Of a stretch of DNA of 64,000 bases, positions 42,190 through 51,073 are shown piece after piece. The stretch is from assembly GCA_017301975.1 (NCBI GenBank), contig JAFLEI010000017.1, positions 1 to 64,000 on the forward strand, written 5' to 3'. Made by a program: the position numbers and the translations under genes. Position 1 is the stretch's first letter, and the number at the start of each line of letters is the position of its first letter. The DNA is from Verrucomicrobiota bacterium (GTDB lineage Bacteria; Verrucomicrobiota; Verrucomicrobiia; Verrucomicrobiales; Verrucomicrobiaceae). The notes under the pieces are model-generated. The model was not told the origin of the DNA. It worked only from the letters and a program-made list of their open reading frames with translations, and searched no databases.

Positions 42190-43905
42190 ATGAATGATGC
42201 TGATTTTCATCTGGTGGCGCATTCGCCGCTGGTTCATTTCGAGACTTGCACGAAGGTGCAGAACGCCACGACGAAGAAGCTGGAGACGCCGCGGGCGAAT
42301 GTGCTGCAGCGACGCATGGCGGAGGCGGTGGAGGTGCTGTCGGCGCTGGGGGTGCCGGCCATACGCGTGATCGTGACGAAGATCCGCCAGTGCGGGGGGA
42401 CGACTTTCAGCGTGGAGGTGATTTATCACCTGTGCCAGCAGCGCAACACGGATGCGCTTATCCTCGCGAACATCAGCGCGAACAGCCAGGGCATCCTGGA
42501 GCGGATCCGGACCTTCAGCGAGAATGACCGCTTCCCATGGCACAATGCGCTGGTGCCACGTGAGCGGCGGATGAAGTGGGCAAATGGGAGCACGGCGACG
42601 ATCACGAGCGCGGAGTCGATGAACCCTGGGATCTCGAAGCCGCGGCAGGCGGTGCTGTTCAGCGAGAGCGCGAAGTATCCGCGCGGCGGGGTGAAGGATG
42701 ACCGGAAGATCATGGCTTCGATTTTGCCGTCGCTGAATGATGCGGGGCTGGCGATCGCGGAGAGCACGCCGGACGGGGCGAGCGGGTGGCACTATGAGAC
42801 GTGGCAGGGGGCGCTGAGCCTGGATGATTTTCTCAAGGCGTGGCGCGCAGGAGATGCGGCGCCGGGGAACGGGTGGGTGAAGGTGTTTGCGGCGTGGTTT
42901 GAGTTTGCGGAGAATGCCAAGCCGGTGACGGAGGCGATGCGGGCGAAGATCGATGCGACGCTGACGCCGCGCGAGGCGAACGGGCGGCGGCGATATGGCT
43001 GGACGTATGAGCAGATGGCGTGGCGGCGCGCGATCATGGAAGCGGAGTGCTCGGGCTCGGAGGACACGTTTGACGAGTATTATCCGGAAGATGAGGTGAG
43101 CTGCTTTCTTTCTTCCGGCAGGCCGCGCTTCAATGTGGCGGCGCTGCGGCGGCTGGAGCTGGCTTCGCAGTTGCATGAGCCGGAGGTGGGATCGCTGGTG
43201 GCGGTGGGGGACGCGGTGGAGTTTCAGATGGATGCGAGCGGCTTTGGCAGTTTTCACCTCTGGGAACGGCCGCAGCCGGGGTGCAGCTACATCGTGTGGT
43301 GTGACCCGATGACGGGAGAGGACCAGGCGGCGAGCGGGGACCCGGACCGGCACTCGATCGGGGTGCTGCGCACGGAGTACCAGCAGGCGGGCGGTGCGTG
43401 CTACAAGGATGCGGTGGTGGCGCGGGTGCGGCCACCTTTCACGGGGACGACGCTGCTGACGGCGGACTACATCGCGCTGCTGTCAGAGTATTACGGCGGG
43501 GCGCTGGTGGTGCTGGAGGTGAACATGGGCCTGCATGTGCTGGAGCGGCTGAAGGATGCCGGCGTGCCGCTGTACAAGCGGCAGGTGGTGGACCCGTATG
43601 ACCGCGAGAAGCAGAACTTCATGCTGGGCTGGAAGCTGAAGGACCGGGATCAGCGGCGGGATGTGATCGACAGTCTGGCGCTGGCGTTTCACAACGAGAC
43701 GCTGGATGTGTTCTGCCCGCACATTTTAGCGGAGTGCAAGAACTTCATGTGGAGCAAGAACGGGCGCGAGGAGGCGCGCAGCGGCTGCCACGATGATGAT
43801 GTGCTGGGCCTGGCGATGGCCTACCGCTGCCGGGGGAGCGCGACGCTGTACAAGATGGCGACGCGGCGGAGACGGAGGCCGGTGGATTACAAGCGGGTGC
43901 GGTGA
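42190..43905 (+). CDS. phage terminase large subunit-like (TerL)
   Basis: A 571-aa protein with TerL architecture. The N-terminal ATPase has a terminase-type Walker A (VTKIRQCGGTT, ~61-71) and a Walker B-like AVLFSESAKYP retaining Glu, though Ser replaces the usual Asp. The C-terminal RNase H-like nuclease shows its acidic residues in SYIVWCDPMTGEDQ, VVLEVNMGLHVLERL and CHDDDVLGLAMAYR. In phages or GTAs this motor packages and cuts DNA. The ATG at 42190 (MNDADFH) is preferred to an in-frame ATG 66 nt upstream because that would place the shared leader block inside the gene. No portal, capsid or small terminase gene is adjacent. Confidence 0.82.
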   Translation: MNDADFHLVAHSPLVHFETCTKVQNATTKKLETPRANVLQRRMAEAVEVLSALGVPAIRVIVTKIRQCGGTTFSVEVIYHLCQQRNTDALILANISANSQGILERIRTFSENDRFPWHNALVPRERRMKWANGSTATITSAESMNPGISKPRQAVLFSESAKYPRGGVKDDRKIMASILPSLNDAGLAIAESTPDGASGWHYETWQGALSLDDFLKAWRAGDAAPGNGWVKVFAAWFEFAENAKPVTEAMRAKIDATLTPREANGRRRYGWTYEQMAWRRAIMEAECSGSEDTFDEYYPEDEVSCFLSSGRPRFNVAALRRLELASQLHEPEVGSLVAVGDAVEFQMDASGFGSFHLWERPQPGCSYIVWCDPMTGEDQAASGDPDRHSIGVLRTEYQQAGGACYKDAVVARVRPPFTGTTLLTADYIALLSEYYGGALVVLEVNMGLHVLERLKDAGVPLYKRQVVDPYDREKQNFMLGWKLKDRDQRRDVIDSLALAFHNETLDVFCPHILAECKNFMWSKNGREEARSGCHDDDVLGLAMAYRCRGSATLYKMATRRRRRPVDYKRVR

Positions 43906-43907
43906 GG

Positions 43908-44082
43908 CGAATGCCGAATGCCGAATGCCGAATGCCGAATGCCGAATGCCGAATGCCGAATGCCGAATGACGAATGACGAATGACGAATGACGAATGACG
44001 AATGACGAATGACGAATGACGAATGACGAATGACGAATGACGAATGACGAATGACGAATGACGAATGACGAATGACGAATGC
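43908..44082. repeat. heptanucleotide tandem tract, 25 units
   Basis: Eight CGAATGC units (43908-43963), sixteen CGAATGA units (43964-44075) and a final CGAATGC (44076-44082), with no imperfection beyond the C/A change. It begins 2 nt after the terL stop and ends 5 nt before the stop of the convergent gene. Reverse-strand frames across it read FVIRHSS repeats and are judged non-coding. Confidence 0.97.
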
Positions 44083-44087
44083 GGACG

Positions 44088-44600
44088 CTACTTGGCTGGT
44101 GCGTTGGCGGCTGGCGAGGGCGGGGCAGGTGTGCTTGCAGCGGGGGCGTCGGTGGCTGCGGAGGAAGCTTTTGCGGCGGGTGCGTCTTTGGAGGCCGGGG
44201 TGTTTGTGACGGGCGGGTAGTCCCAGGTGCGGGTGAAGGCGGGGAGGTGGGAGATTTCGCTGCGGATCTGGATGGACCGCACGGCATCGCCTTGGGGAGT
44301 TTTGGCGAAGCGGACGAGGACGGTCCAGTTTCCGGTGCGGTGGCGCATGTTCCAGGTCTCGGTGGTGATGTCTCCGCTGGGTTTGATGGACTCGATGACG
44401 GCGCCGCTTTTGGAGAGGACGGTGTTGGTGTCGGCCAGGGAATGGGCGTGCGGGTCCTGCAGGGGCTGCCACGCGGCGGGCGGCGAAGGATAGAGGGCGG
44501 CCTTGAAGGTGGCGGCCATGAGGCCAATGAGAATGAGGATGAGCACCGCCATGGTCCGGGGAGAAGTGGGCGGCAGTGAGTCGGGGTCGGCTAATTTCAT
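44088..44600 (-). CDS. membrane-anchored exported protein with Ala/Pro tail
   Basis: A 170-aa protein. The ATG at 44600 (MKLADPDS) precedes a membrane anchor (MAVLILILIGLMAATFKAAL). The exported domain is beta-rich (NTVLSKSGAVIESIKPSGDI, TGNWTVLVRFAKTPQGDAVR) and the C-terminus is Ala/Pro/Ser-rich. Function unknown. It lies between two phage-like genes but on the opposite strand and does not look phage-derived. Confidence 0.6.
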   Translation of the reverse strand: MKLADPDSLPPTSPRTMAVLILILIGLMAATFKAALYPSPPAAWQPLQDPHAHSLADTNTVLSKSGAVIESIKPSGDITTETWNMRHRTGNWTVLVRFAKTPQGDAVRSIQIRSEISHLPAFTRTWDYPPVTNTPASKDAPAAKASSAATDAPAASTPAPPSPAANAPAK

Positions 44601-44833
44601 GGAGATCGAAGGGGCGGGGTGAGTATTGAACTGCGGAGCGGTTTGTCGAGGAGGGGATGGCGTGAAAAGTGAATAGGCCCGGAGCTTATCGCTGCGGTGC
44701 ATTTGATGGAGGGTGATCGTCCGGGAGGCGACAGATGACGGGGGCATGGGCGGAAGGCAGGAACGCAGATGGTGGAAAACCGATGCAAAGGGGTGAAGTA
44801 ATACCGAAAGATACCACAAAAAAATACCAAAGT

Positions 44834-44860
44834 GCTTGAAGTCTGAAATCCGGGCCCAAG
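44834..44860 (+). promoter_or_regulatory. 27-nt leader block shared by two phage-like genes, copy 2
   Basis: Matches 42146-42172 at 25 of 27 bases and ends 8 nt before the start codon. Upstream, three ATACC motifs (44801, 44811, 44824) include ATACCAC, the complement of the GTGGTAT core found before terL. Confidence 0.65.
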
Positions 44861-44868
44861 GGTATGTC

Positions 44869-46227
44869 ATGGCCTCTCAAAACACGCAATCCGACGACGA
44901 AGAAGAACAGAACCAGGACGAAGAGCAGCAGCCGCAAACGCGGATCAACGCCCGCCCGAGCAACAACGAGTATGATCCTGACACAGGGCCGGGCACGGGG
45001 ACGGCGGCGATCCGCACCGGCACGATCAACCGTGACGGCAGCACCTCGCCGGTGTCTGCGATGGGCTCGGCGACGGGTCCGCTGAGCCAGCCGGTGAAGC
45101 AGTTCACCTCGGAGGAGCTGGATGGCATGAAGGAAACGAATGCTGCGGGCTTCGGCAGGCGGCCAGGGCGCATCGACGCGAGGCCGCGCAACAACATCTA
45201 CATGCCGGGCACGGGACCGGGAACGGGGCGCACGGCCATCCGCGTGGGCACGATCAATCGTGACGGCAGCACCTCGCCGGTGTCTGCGATGGGCTCGGCG
45301 ACAGGACCGCTGAGCCAGCCGGTGAAGCAGTACACTTCGGAGGAGCTGGATGGGATGAAGGAGGCGAATGCCGCCGGCTTCGGCAGGCGGCCAGGGCGCA
45401 TCGACGCGAGGCCGCGCAACAACATCTACATGCCGGGCACGGGGCCGGGGACGGGGCGCACGGCGATCCGCGTGGGAACCATCAACCGCGATGGCAGCAC
45501 TTCTCCGGTGTCGGGGCTGGGATCGGCCACAAGGCCGTCGAGCCTGCCGCCGCCCCGAATCATGACACCGCGCCCGACGCCGGCAAATGCGTTTGCGCAG
45601 CCGAAGCCCGTGACCGCGACGCCGGGGATGCAGGGCACGATCAAGACGGGCGCGGAGCCGTTTGGGAGCAACCCCATGAAAGGCATGGAAACGCCGAAGC
45701 CGATGGTGCCGCCGGTGATCGGACCTGCGGTTCCGGCGCTCGGTCCGGTGACGGGAACCAACCCGAGCCTGACGTCCTCAACTTTGTCCACCGCACAGAC
45801 GTCTCCTGTTTCAGCCACGGGGGCGGCTTCGCCACCGAGCAGTCTTGGCATGCCGAACACAGGCACGATCCAGGCCAGCACGGGGCTGTCTGCCAGTCTT
45901 GGCGGACCCCAAGCGCAGGGCGGGCAACCGGCGCAGCCTGAGGATAAGAAGGCCGCTAAATCGGCGGTGCCGGGCCTCGCGAAAGGCGGGCCGGTGAAGG
46001 CTGGGAAGCCCTACCTGGTGGGTGAGGAGGGGCCGGAGATCATCGTGCCAAAACACAGCGGCACGGTGGTGCCCAATCATGCCATCTCCACTGCTGCGCT
46101 GATGGAGATGAAGCGCGCCGGCAAGAACGTGGTGCTGCCCAAAGGGGCGGTGGGAGCGAAGTTCTTTGAGAACCGGTCAGGTCCGCAGAGGAAGGCCTGC
46201 GGGGGCGTGAAACGGGGACGCTGCTGA
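44869..46227 (+). CDS. phage-like protein with 76-aa repeats and tape-measure-like C-terminus
   Basis: A 452-aa protein with an acidic Gln-rich N-terminus (SDDEEEQNQDEEQQPQ), then 2.6 copies of a 76-residue unit (ARPSNNEYDPDTGPGTG, INRDGSTSPVSAMGSATGPL, FTSEELDGMKETNAAGFGRR), a Pro/Thr/Gly-rich middle region, and a C-terminal GGPVKAGKPYLVGEEGPEII then VPKHSGTVVPN. That last motif is characteristic of the ends of phage tail tape-measure and related structural proteins. The ATG at 44869 is chosen because the upstream TTG lies within the shared leader block. It lacks the long helical region of a complete tape measure, so it is probably a derived structural protein. Confidence 0.68.
   Translation: MASQNTQSDDEEEQNQDEEQQPQTRINARPSNNEYDPDTGPGTGTAAIRTGTINRDGSTSPVSAMGSATGPLSQPVKQFTSEELDGMKETNAAGFGRRPGRIDARPRNNIYMPGTGPGTGRTAIRVGTINRDGSTSPVSAMGSATGPLSQPVKQYTSEELDGMKEANAAGFGRRPGRIDARPRNNIYMPGTGPGTGRTAIRVGTINRDGSTSPVSGLGSATRPSSLPPPRIMTPRPTPANAFAQPKPVTATPGMQGTIKTGAEPFGSNPMKGMETPKPMVPPVIGPAVPALGPVTGTNPSLTSSTLSTAQTSPVSATGAASPPSSLGMPNTGTIQASTGLSASLGGPQAQGGQPAQPEDKKAAKSAVPGLAKGGPVKAGKPYLVGEEGPEIIVPKHSGTVVPNHAISTAALMEMKRAGKNVVLPKGAVGAKFFENRSGPQRKACGGVKRGRC
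44941..45530 (+). repeat. 228-bp direct repeats inside the tape-measure-like gene
   Basis: Units start at 44941, 45169 and 45397 (the third is partial). They are nearly identical at DNA level, especially units 2 and 3, indicating recent duplication or gene conversion. Confidence 0.85.
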
Positions 46228-46488
46228 TGCCGCTCCGGGCATTCGTTTTCGCACGGGGGCATGTTGCGCGCTGGCGGCCTGGCTGGTCGCCAGACGCGCT
46301 GGTCTCCGGCCAAAGATTGGGGGGCGCCCGGGCAACCAGGAACACGTGAAGCGTGCGGTTCAGTGGAAAGAGGCTCGTTGCAAAAAGGGGTTGAGTTTCA
46401 GGAAAATTTTCAGATGGTCTGCGAAATCATGCGGGATGGTCTGGATGCTTTTACCCTAACCTTTCCCCGAATCTGAGATCTAGTGACC

Positions 46489-47640
46489 ATGAAAAAAACC
46501 CTCCTCACGCTCCTCATGCTTTGTGCCGGTTCCTCGCTGCGGGCGGCCGCGCCGACGGTGGTCAGCCCAGCGTCGCCGTTGCTGGAAACCAAGGGCATGG
46601 TGGAAATCCTCATGGCGGATGGCTCTGCGCAGCAGGTGCGCAAGCTGCTGAGCATGTCTCCGGACACGCTGCGTGTCATGACGGACGCAGGCATTGGCAA
46701 AATCCCGCTCGATACGCTGCATCCGCAAACCGTCACGGTGCTGTATTCGATGATGGAAACACCGGAGCAAACGGAGGCGCGGAAGCAGCGGGAGGCCGCC
46801 GCCGCGCAGAGCTACCGTGAGAATCAAGCCATCAAGGAACGGCTGGCCGCTGAGGAAAACGCCATGGTCGCCGCGAACCAGCGTGCCGAAGCCGCGCGCC
46901 AGGAGGCGGCCCGGCAGGCGGCCGCTGAGGCCTATGCGAAGCAGCAGCAGGCTTTTCAGGAGATGCGGCAGCAGCAGGCTGAGGACAGGGCGGAGCGCAA
47001 GGCCGCACGGGACGCGGCACGGGCTGCGGAAGAGAGGGAGCAGGCGCTGGCCATGGAACGCCAGAGACAGTACGAGGTGGCCATGGCCCAGGCGGCGGCG
47101 ATGCAGGCGGCAGCCAATGCCAATGCCGCCGCCAACCAGAGGAGCATGGAGACGGGCGTGCTGGCCGCGATGATGACGCCCCAGCAACGCGCAGCATCCG
47201 GCGTGGACAAGCTGGACGTGCATGAGCAGGAAGCCCTGAGGCAGTGGGTGACGGTGCCCAGCGTGGGCGAGCCGAGGATCAACACATGGAGGCAGAAGCT
47301 GAATGACAATGAACGGCAGGTGCTGGTGGCGTGGCTGAATCAGAAGCGATTCAACAACCTGCCTCCGGCCATGCAGGAGCAGGTGCCCGGACCGCCGGTC
47401 AACAGGGGCATGCAGATGCCCGTGACCACCTATCTAGCGGGCAATTTTGATGGCTTCTCCCCGGGCAAAATCTACCGCCTCCAAAATGGCCAGTCCTGGC
47501 AGCAGACGAGCGGCAAGACGCAGAGTTTTTACCCTTTCAGCAATGGGACGAAAGTCTTCATTCGTGAGGGAGGGCAGGGCACCTACATCCTGACCATTCA
47601 AGGAGCAGGAGACATCAACGTCAAATACTTGGGGCATTAG
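46489..47640 (+). CDS. secreted coiled-coil protein of unknown function
   Basis: A 383-aa protein with signal peptide MKKTLLTLLMLCAGSSLRAA. A small SH3-like module (~35-85: VEILMADGSAQQVRKLLSMS, GIGKIPLDTL) resembles modules in other secreted proteins of these phyla. A long Ala/Gln/Glu/Arg coiled coil follows (~90-215), then a globular C-terminus (LPPAMQEQVPGPP, FSNGTKVFIREGGQGTYILT). The ATG at 46489 is preferred over the GTG at 46483 because it starts the signal peptide. Confidence 0.65.
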   Translation: MKKTLLTLLMLCAGSSLRAAAPTVVSPASPLLETKGMVEILMADGSAQQVRKLLSMSPDTLRVMTDAGIGKIPLDTLHPQTVTVLYSMMETPEQTEARKQREAAAAQSYRENQAIKERLAAEENAMVAANQRAEAARQEAARQAAAEAYAKQQQAFQEMRQQQAEDRAERKAARDAARAAEEREQALAMERQRQYEVAMAQAAAMQAAANANAAANQRSMETGVLAAMMTPQQRAASGVDKLDVHEQEALRQWVTVPSVGEPRINTWRQKLNDNERQVLVAWLNQKRFNNLPPAMQEQVPGPPVNRGMQMPVTTYLAGNFDGFSPGKIYRLQNGQSWQQTSGKTQSFYPFSNGTKVFIREGGQGTYILTIQGAGDINVKYLGH

Positions 47641-48136
47641 CGAGAGGGGGCCTTCGCGCGATACCCGGCGCGAGGATGCGCGGCCCGCCACGTCGCGCCT
47701 TCCGGCAGGCAGGCTGGCCGGGCTGTTCTCAGCGCGCCGCCATCGTCCTCTCCTTCGTAGCGTGAGTAAAGAAGGAAGCCCATGATCTTCGATCGAGAAA
47801 CGGATGGCTGAACGGAGATGCGTTTTGCGAACCGACATGGCAGTTTGCGAAAGCGATTTTCGATACGATTTTCGAAATGCCCCTGCGGCTAGGGTGCTCC
47901 ATGGCTGGCATGGGACGCGCACTCCCGGCGTCTGTGAAGGTTTCCGGTGTCGGAGGAGGTCGGGCAGCCTCCTTTTCGAGCGCCTGTGTGCCGTGGGCAA
48001 GCCTTCGGGGCTGTTTGCCGGCTGTATGCGGCAGACGTTTTTTGGTGAAAAGGGGGGGCGGGAGTGTCGAGGAAAAATTGTCAAGAATTTGCACACTGAC
48101 CCCATTTCGAGGGCGGCGGCGGTTTTTTTTGGGGGG
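47641..48136. other. intergenic, 496 bp; no gene supported
   Basis: Between a plus-strand and a minus-strand gene stop, so no promoter is required. It contains two direct repeats of CGATTTTCGA (47854-47863 and 47866-47875), preceded by two TTTGCGAA motifs. Reverse-strand frames look compositional. Confidence 0.4.
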
Positions 48137-49612
48137 TTATTTGTCGGAGGCGATGGCGGCGCGGTAGTTGGCGTGGGCGCGGAAGTATTCGGACTGGGCT
48201 TCGACTTCGAGGACTTTGGCGTCAAAGCTGGCCTGCTCGCGGATCTGGAGGGCGAGGAGGTCGGTGGCGCCCTGCTTGAGGCGCTCGGCTTCGGCGGTGG
48301 CGAGCTGCTGGGCGAGATCGACGTTGCGCCGGGTCTGGAGGAGGACTTCGTGCGCGGCGAGGAGGGCGCTGTGGGAGTCGCGCACGTCGGCGGTGATGCG
48401 CTGGCGGGCGAAGAGCATTTCCTGATTGAGGCGGTCGATCTGGGCGTTGGCGACATCGACGCGGCCTTTGGCTTCGCGGCGCTGGAGGGGGACTTTGAAC
48501 TCGACCTTCGCCTCGATCTCGGTGCGCTCCAAGGCGGAAGGGAGTCTTCCTCCTGAGCTTTGGGCGGCCTGCACGCCGACTTCGAGGCTGGGGAGGAGGT
48601 TGTTTTTGGCGAGGCGGAGGTCGATGCCGGTTTTTTCGAGGGTGAGCTCGATGCGGCGCATCTCGGGGCGGAAGATGAGGGCCTTGGCGATGTCCACGGT
48701 GAGCTGGGATTCCGCAGGGTGGTTGTGTGCGGGGAAGGCGGAGGGGAGGCGGTTGCGCGGGGCGAGGATGGGCTCTGCGCTGCGGAGATCGCGGTAGAAG
48801 AGGGAGAGCTCAATGGTGGCGGCCTGCAGGCGGCGGCGGGCCTGGACGACGGCGATCTCACGGCTGACGACGAGGCGTTGGTTGTCCACCTGCACGATGG
48901 GGGCTGAGGCGCCGTTTTTCACCTGCTGGGCGATGGCGGAGTCGCGCTCTTTGGCGACGCGGAGGAGCTCCTCCGTGAGGACGAGGCGCTGGCCGGCGGA
49001 GAGCCAGCCATAGTAGGAGATGGTAGCGGCGCGAATGAAGTCGAGGTACTGGCGGAAGATGATGGGATCGGCGAGCTCCTGATCAATCTGCGCCTGCCAG
49101 AGGGTGGCGCGGCGGCGGTCGATGGTGCCGTCCCGGAGGAGGGGGATGCGGAAGCCGAGGATGCCTTCGCCATCGGTGCTGGTGCGGTCTTTGTTGTAGT
49201 TGGGCAGGAAGCCGCTGCTGAGACGGTAGCCGCCGTAGACGCCGCCGCCCCAGTTGGTGAGGGGCTGCTCCAGCATGGTGTAGGCGGTCTGACCGTCGTA
49301 GTAACCTGCAGGGGCGAAGGCGGCGCCGGTGTTGAGATTGAGGTCAAAGGCGCCCATGGCCTGGCGTGCGCGGCCGTTGGCGATGTCCTGCTCGATCATG
49401 GCGGCGAGGTAGGGCGGGTACTGAGTCCGGACGCTTTGCAGGACTTCGGGCAGAACCAGCGGGCGGGTCTTCTCCTTTTCTTTCTCCTCGGGAGCGGCTT
49501 CGAGTCCGGCGAAGGGGAGCATGAGTGCGACCATGGCGGTGCGGACGCGGTTGCGCCGGCGGCGGTGGAGTGGCGGGGCGGTGTACATGTTCAGTGTGGT
49601 AGAAAATATCAC
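48137..49612 (-). CDS. TolC-type outer-membrane efflux protein
   Basis: A 491-aa outer-membrane factor. An export signal (MVALMLPFAGLEAAP) precedes two TolC-type repeats with long helices: YPPYLAAMIEQDIANGRARQ, ERDSAIAQQVKNGASAPIVQ, RRIELTLEKTGIDLRLAKNN, AEAERLKQGATDLLALQIRE. The GTG at 49612 overlaps the hlyD stop as GTGA and suggests coupling; the ATG at 49588 is an alternative. It is last in the ABC-HlyD-TolC operon and should form the outer-membrane channel. Confidence 0.88.
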   Translation of the reverse strand: MIFSTTLNMYTAPPLHRRRRNRVRTAMVALMLPFAGLEAAPEEKEKEKTRPLVLPEVLQSVRTQYPPYLAAMIEQDIANGRARQAMGAFDLNLNTGAAFAPAGYYDGQTAYTMLEQPLTNWGGGVYGGYRLSSGFLPNYNKDRTSTDGEGILGFRIPLLRDGTIDRRRATLWQAQIDQELADPIIFRQYLDFIRAATISYYGWLSAGQRLVLTEELLRVAKERDSAIAQQVKNGASAPIVQVDNQRLVVSREIAVVQARRRLQAATIELSLFYRDLRSAEPILAPRNRLPSAFPAHNHPAESQLTVDIAKALIFRPEMRRIELTLEKTGIDLRLAKNNLLPSLEVGVQAAQSSGGRLPSALERTEIEAKVEFKVPLQRREAKGRVDVANAQIDRLNQEMLFARQRITADVRDSHSALLAAHEVLLQTRRNVDLAQQLATAEAERLKQGATDLLALQIREQASFDAKVLEVEAQSEYFRAHANYRAAIASDK

Positions 49613-50916
49613 TTCTTGGTGGGGTCGAGCTTGCCGTCGGCGTTGGAGTTCACGGCGGGGAAGCCGTTGATCTGGCGCCAGAGTTCAAACCAGAGCGGCA
49701 CCTGATCGAGGAGGAACCAGGCGTTGGCGCGGGTGCCCTGGCGCAGCCAGCGCTCGCGATCCGGCCAGGGGACGGTGACGGGGCCTTTGCCATCGCCACG
49801 ATCCACGACGTCATCGGCGGGACCGATGAGGACGCGGAAGCGGCCCTGGCCGTCGTCGCTGGCGTCCACAAAGACGACCTCGCCGCCGAAGGTGCCGATG
49901 GCGAGCTGCGGCCAGCCGATGGCCTGCACGGCGGGCCAGCCTTCAAAGGCGAGGCGCACGGGGCTGCCGGGCGTGACGACGCCGTTTACTTCTTTGCGGG
50001 CGTGGATGAGGGGCATGTCGTTGCCGTCCACCCAGATTTCGACGTTGCGGCTGTCGCTCTCTGGAATGATGACGCAGATGAGGGAGCCGGGGCGGAGGTA
50101 GGTGCCGTCTGTGACGGCGACCTGGAGGACGACGCCATCGCGCGGGGCCTCGACGATCTGGCGGAGGTTTTGATTGATCTGCACATCGATGACGGAGAGG
50201 TCGCGCTCTGCGGTGGCGACTTCGCCGAGGGCGCTGCCTTTGGAGGCGTGGATGGAGGCGATGAGGGCGTCCATGTCATTGCCGGTGCGCTTGAGGGCGG
50301 CCTCGGCGGACTTGAGATCGGCGGCGGTGGCATCTCGCTGGAGGGTGGCCAGCTCCATGCTGCGCTGGGATTCAAGCTGCTTGCTGAAGAGCTCCTGGGT
50401 GCGTGCGTGATTGAGCTGCGCGGTTTCGGCGGCGATCTTGGCCCCGGCGACACGCTGGTGCGCGCCATCGATGGCCTGGGCTTTGGCGAGCTCCTGCTGG
50501 GTGATCTGCGCGGTGAGGGACTCGACGCGGCCCTGGGCGAAGTCGCGGCGGCTTTCGATGGCTTCGCGCTGGGCGCGGAGGTTGTTGATGAGGTTGGGGT
50601 CGTTGTCCTGGATCTCGATGATGAGCTCGCCTTTCTTCACGCGCTGGCCTTCGGTGATGTGGAGATTGCGCACGCGGCCGGAGACCTGGGCCTCCACATT
50701 CACACGGCGGTCCAGCGGATTGAAGGCGATGACGCGGCCGGTGCCGGCGACGAACTGACGCCAGGGGAGGAACAGGAGCGCGATGGCGAGCACGACGAAG
50801 CTGACGAGCAGCAGGCGGCTGAAGATGCGGGTGAAACGCGCGGGGCTGGCGAGGCTGAGCGCGGGCAGCGGCGGCGCGGAGGAAGCGAGAGGGGGAGATG
50901 GGTGGGTCGTCGTCAT
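49609..50916 (-). CDS. HlyD-family membrane fusion protein
   Basis: A 435-aa periplasmic adaptor: N-terminal membrane anchor (LLLVSFVVLAIALLFLPW), then a lipoyl/barrel-sandwich half (GRVIAFNPLDRRVNVEAQVS, GRVRNLHITEGQRVKKGELI), a long helical hairpin (~105-235) and the second half (LRQIVEAPRDGVVLQVAVTD, GTYLRPGSLICVIIPES). It bridges the ABC protein and TolC partner. It lies 157 bp downstream of the ABC gene and overlaps the tolC-like gene by 4 nt. Confidence 0.9.
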   Translation of the reverse strand: MTTTHPSPPLASSAPPLPALSLASPARFTRIFSRLLLVSFVVLAIALLFLPWRQFVAGTGRVIAFNPLDRRVNVEAQVSGRVRNLHITEGQRVKKGELIIEIQDNDPNLINNLRAQREAIESRRDFAQGRVESLTAQITQQELAKAQAIDGAHQRVAGAKIAAETAQLNHARTQELFSKQLESQRSMELATLQRDATAADLKSAEAALKRTGNDMDALIASIHASKGSALGEVATAERDLSVIDVQINQNLRQIVEAPRDGVVLQVAVTDGTYLRPGSLICVIIPESDSRNVEIWVDGNDMPLIHARKEVNGVVTPGSPVRLAFEGWPAVQAIGWPQLAIGTFGGEVVFVDASDDGQGRFRVLIGPADDVVDRGDGKGPVTVPWPDRERWLRQGTRANAWFLLDQVPLWFELWRQINGFPAVNSNADGKLDPTKK

Positions 50917-51073
50917 GGCAGTTAGGCGGCGGAGGGAGCTGAGAAAAATGGGGTCAGGGATGAACTCGGGGGCTGGATGTCAGGCGGCGCGGCAGGGTGG
51001 TGCGTATGCACTGGTTGTTGCGGGGCGCTTGGATCGAGGACGAGTTCGAGTAGGAGGACGAGGACGAAGAAGG

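Noticed and set aside
43908..44082. CRISPR array
   Set aside because: The unit is 7 bp with no spacers; a simple tandem repeat.
43908..44472. Minus-strand frames with FVIRHSS repeats
   Set aside because: Products of the heptanucleotide tract, open because the repeat lacks stops on that strand; no start or domain.
42124..46227. Complete prophage
   Set aside because: Only two phage-like genes are present; no integrase, portal, capsid, lysis or attachment sites could be identified.
47804..48556. 250-aa plus-strand open frame
   Set aside because: Antiparallel to the TolC-like gene in its second half, with low-quality composition in the first half.
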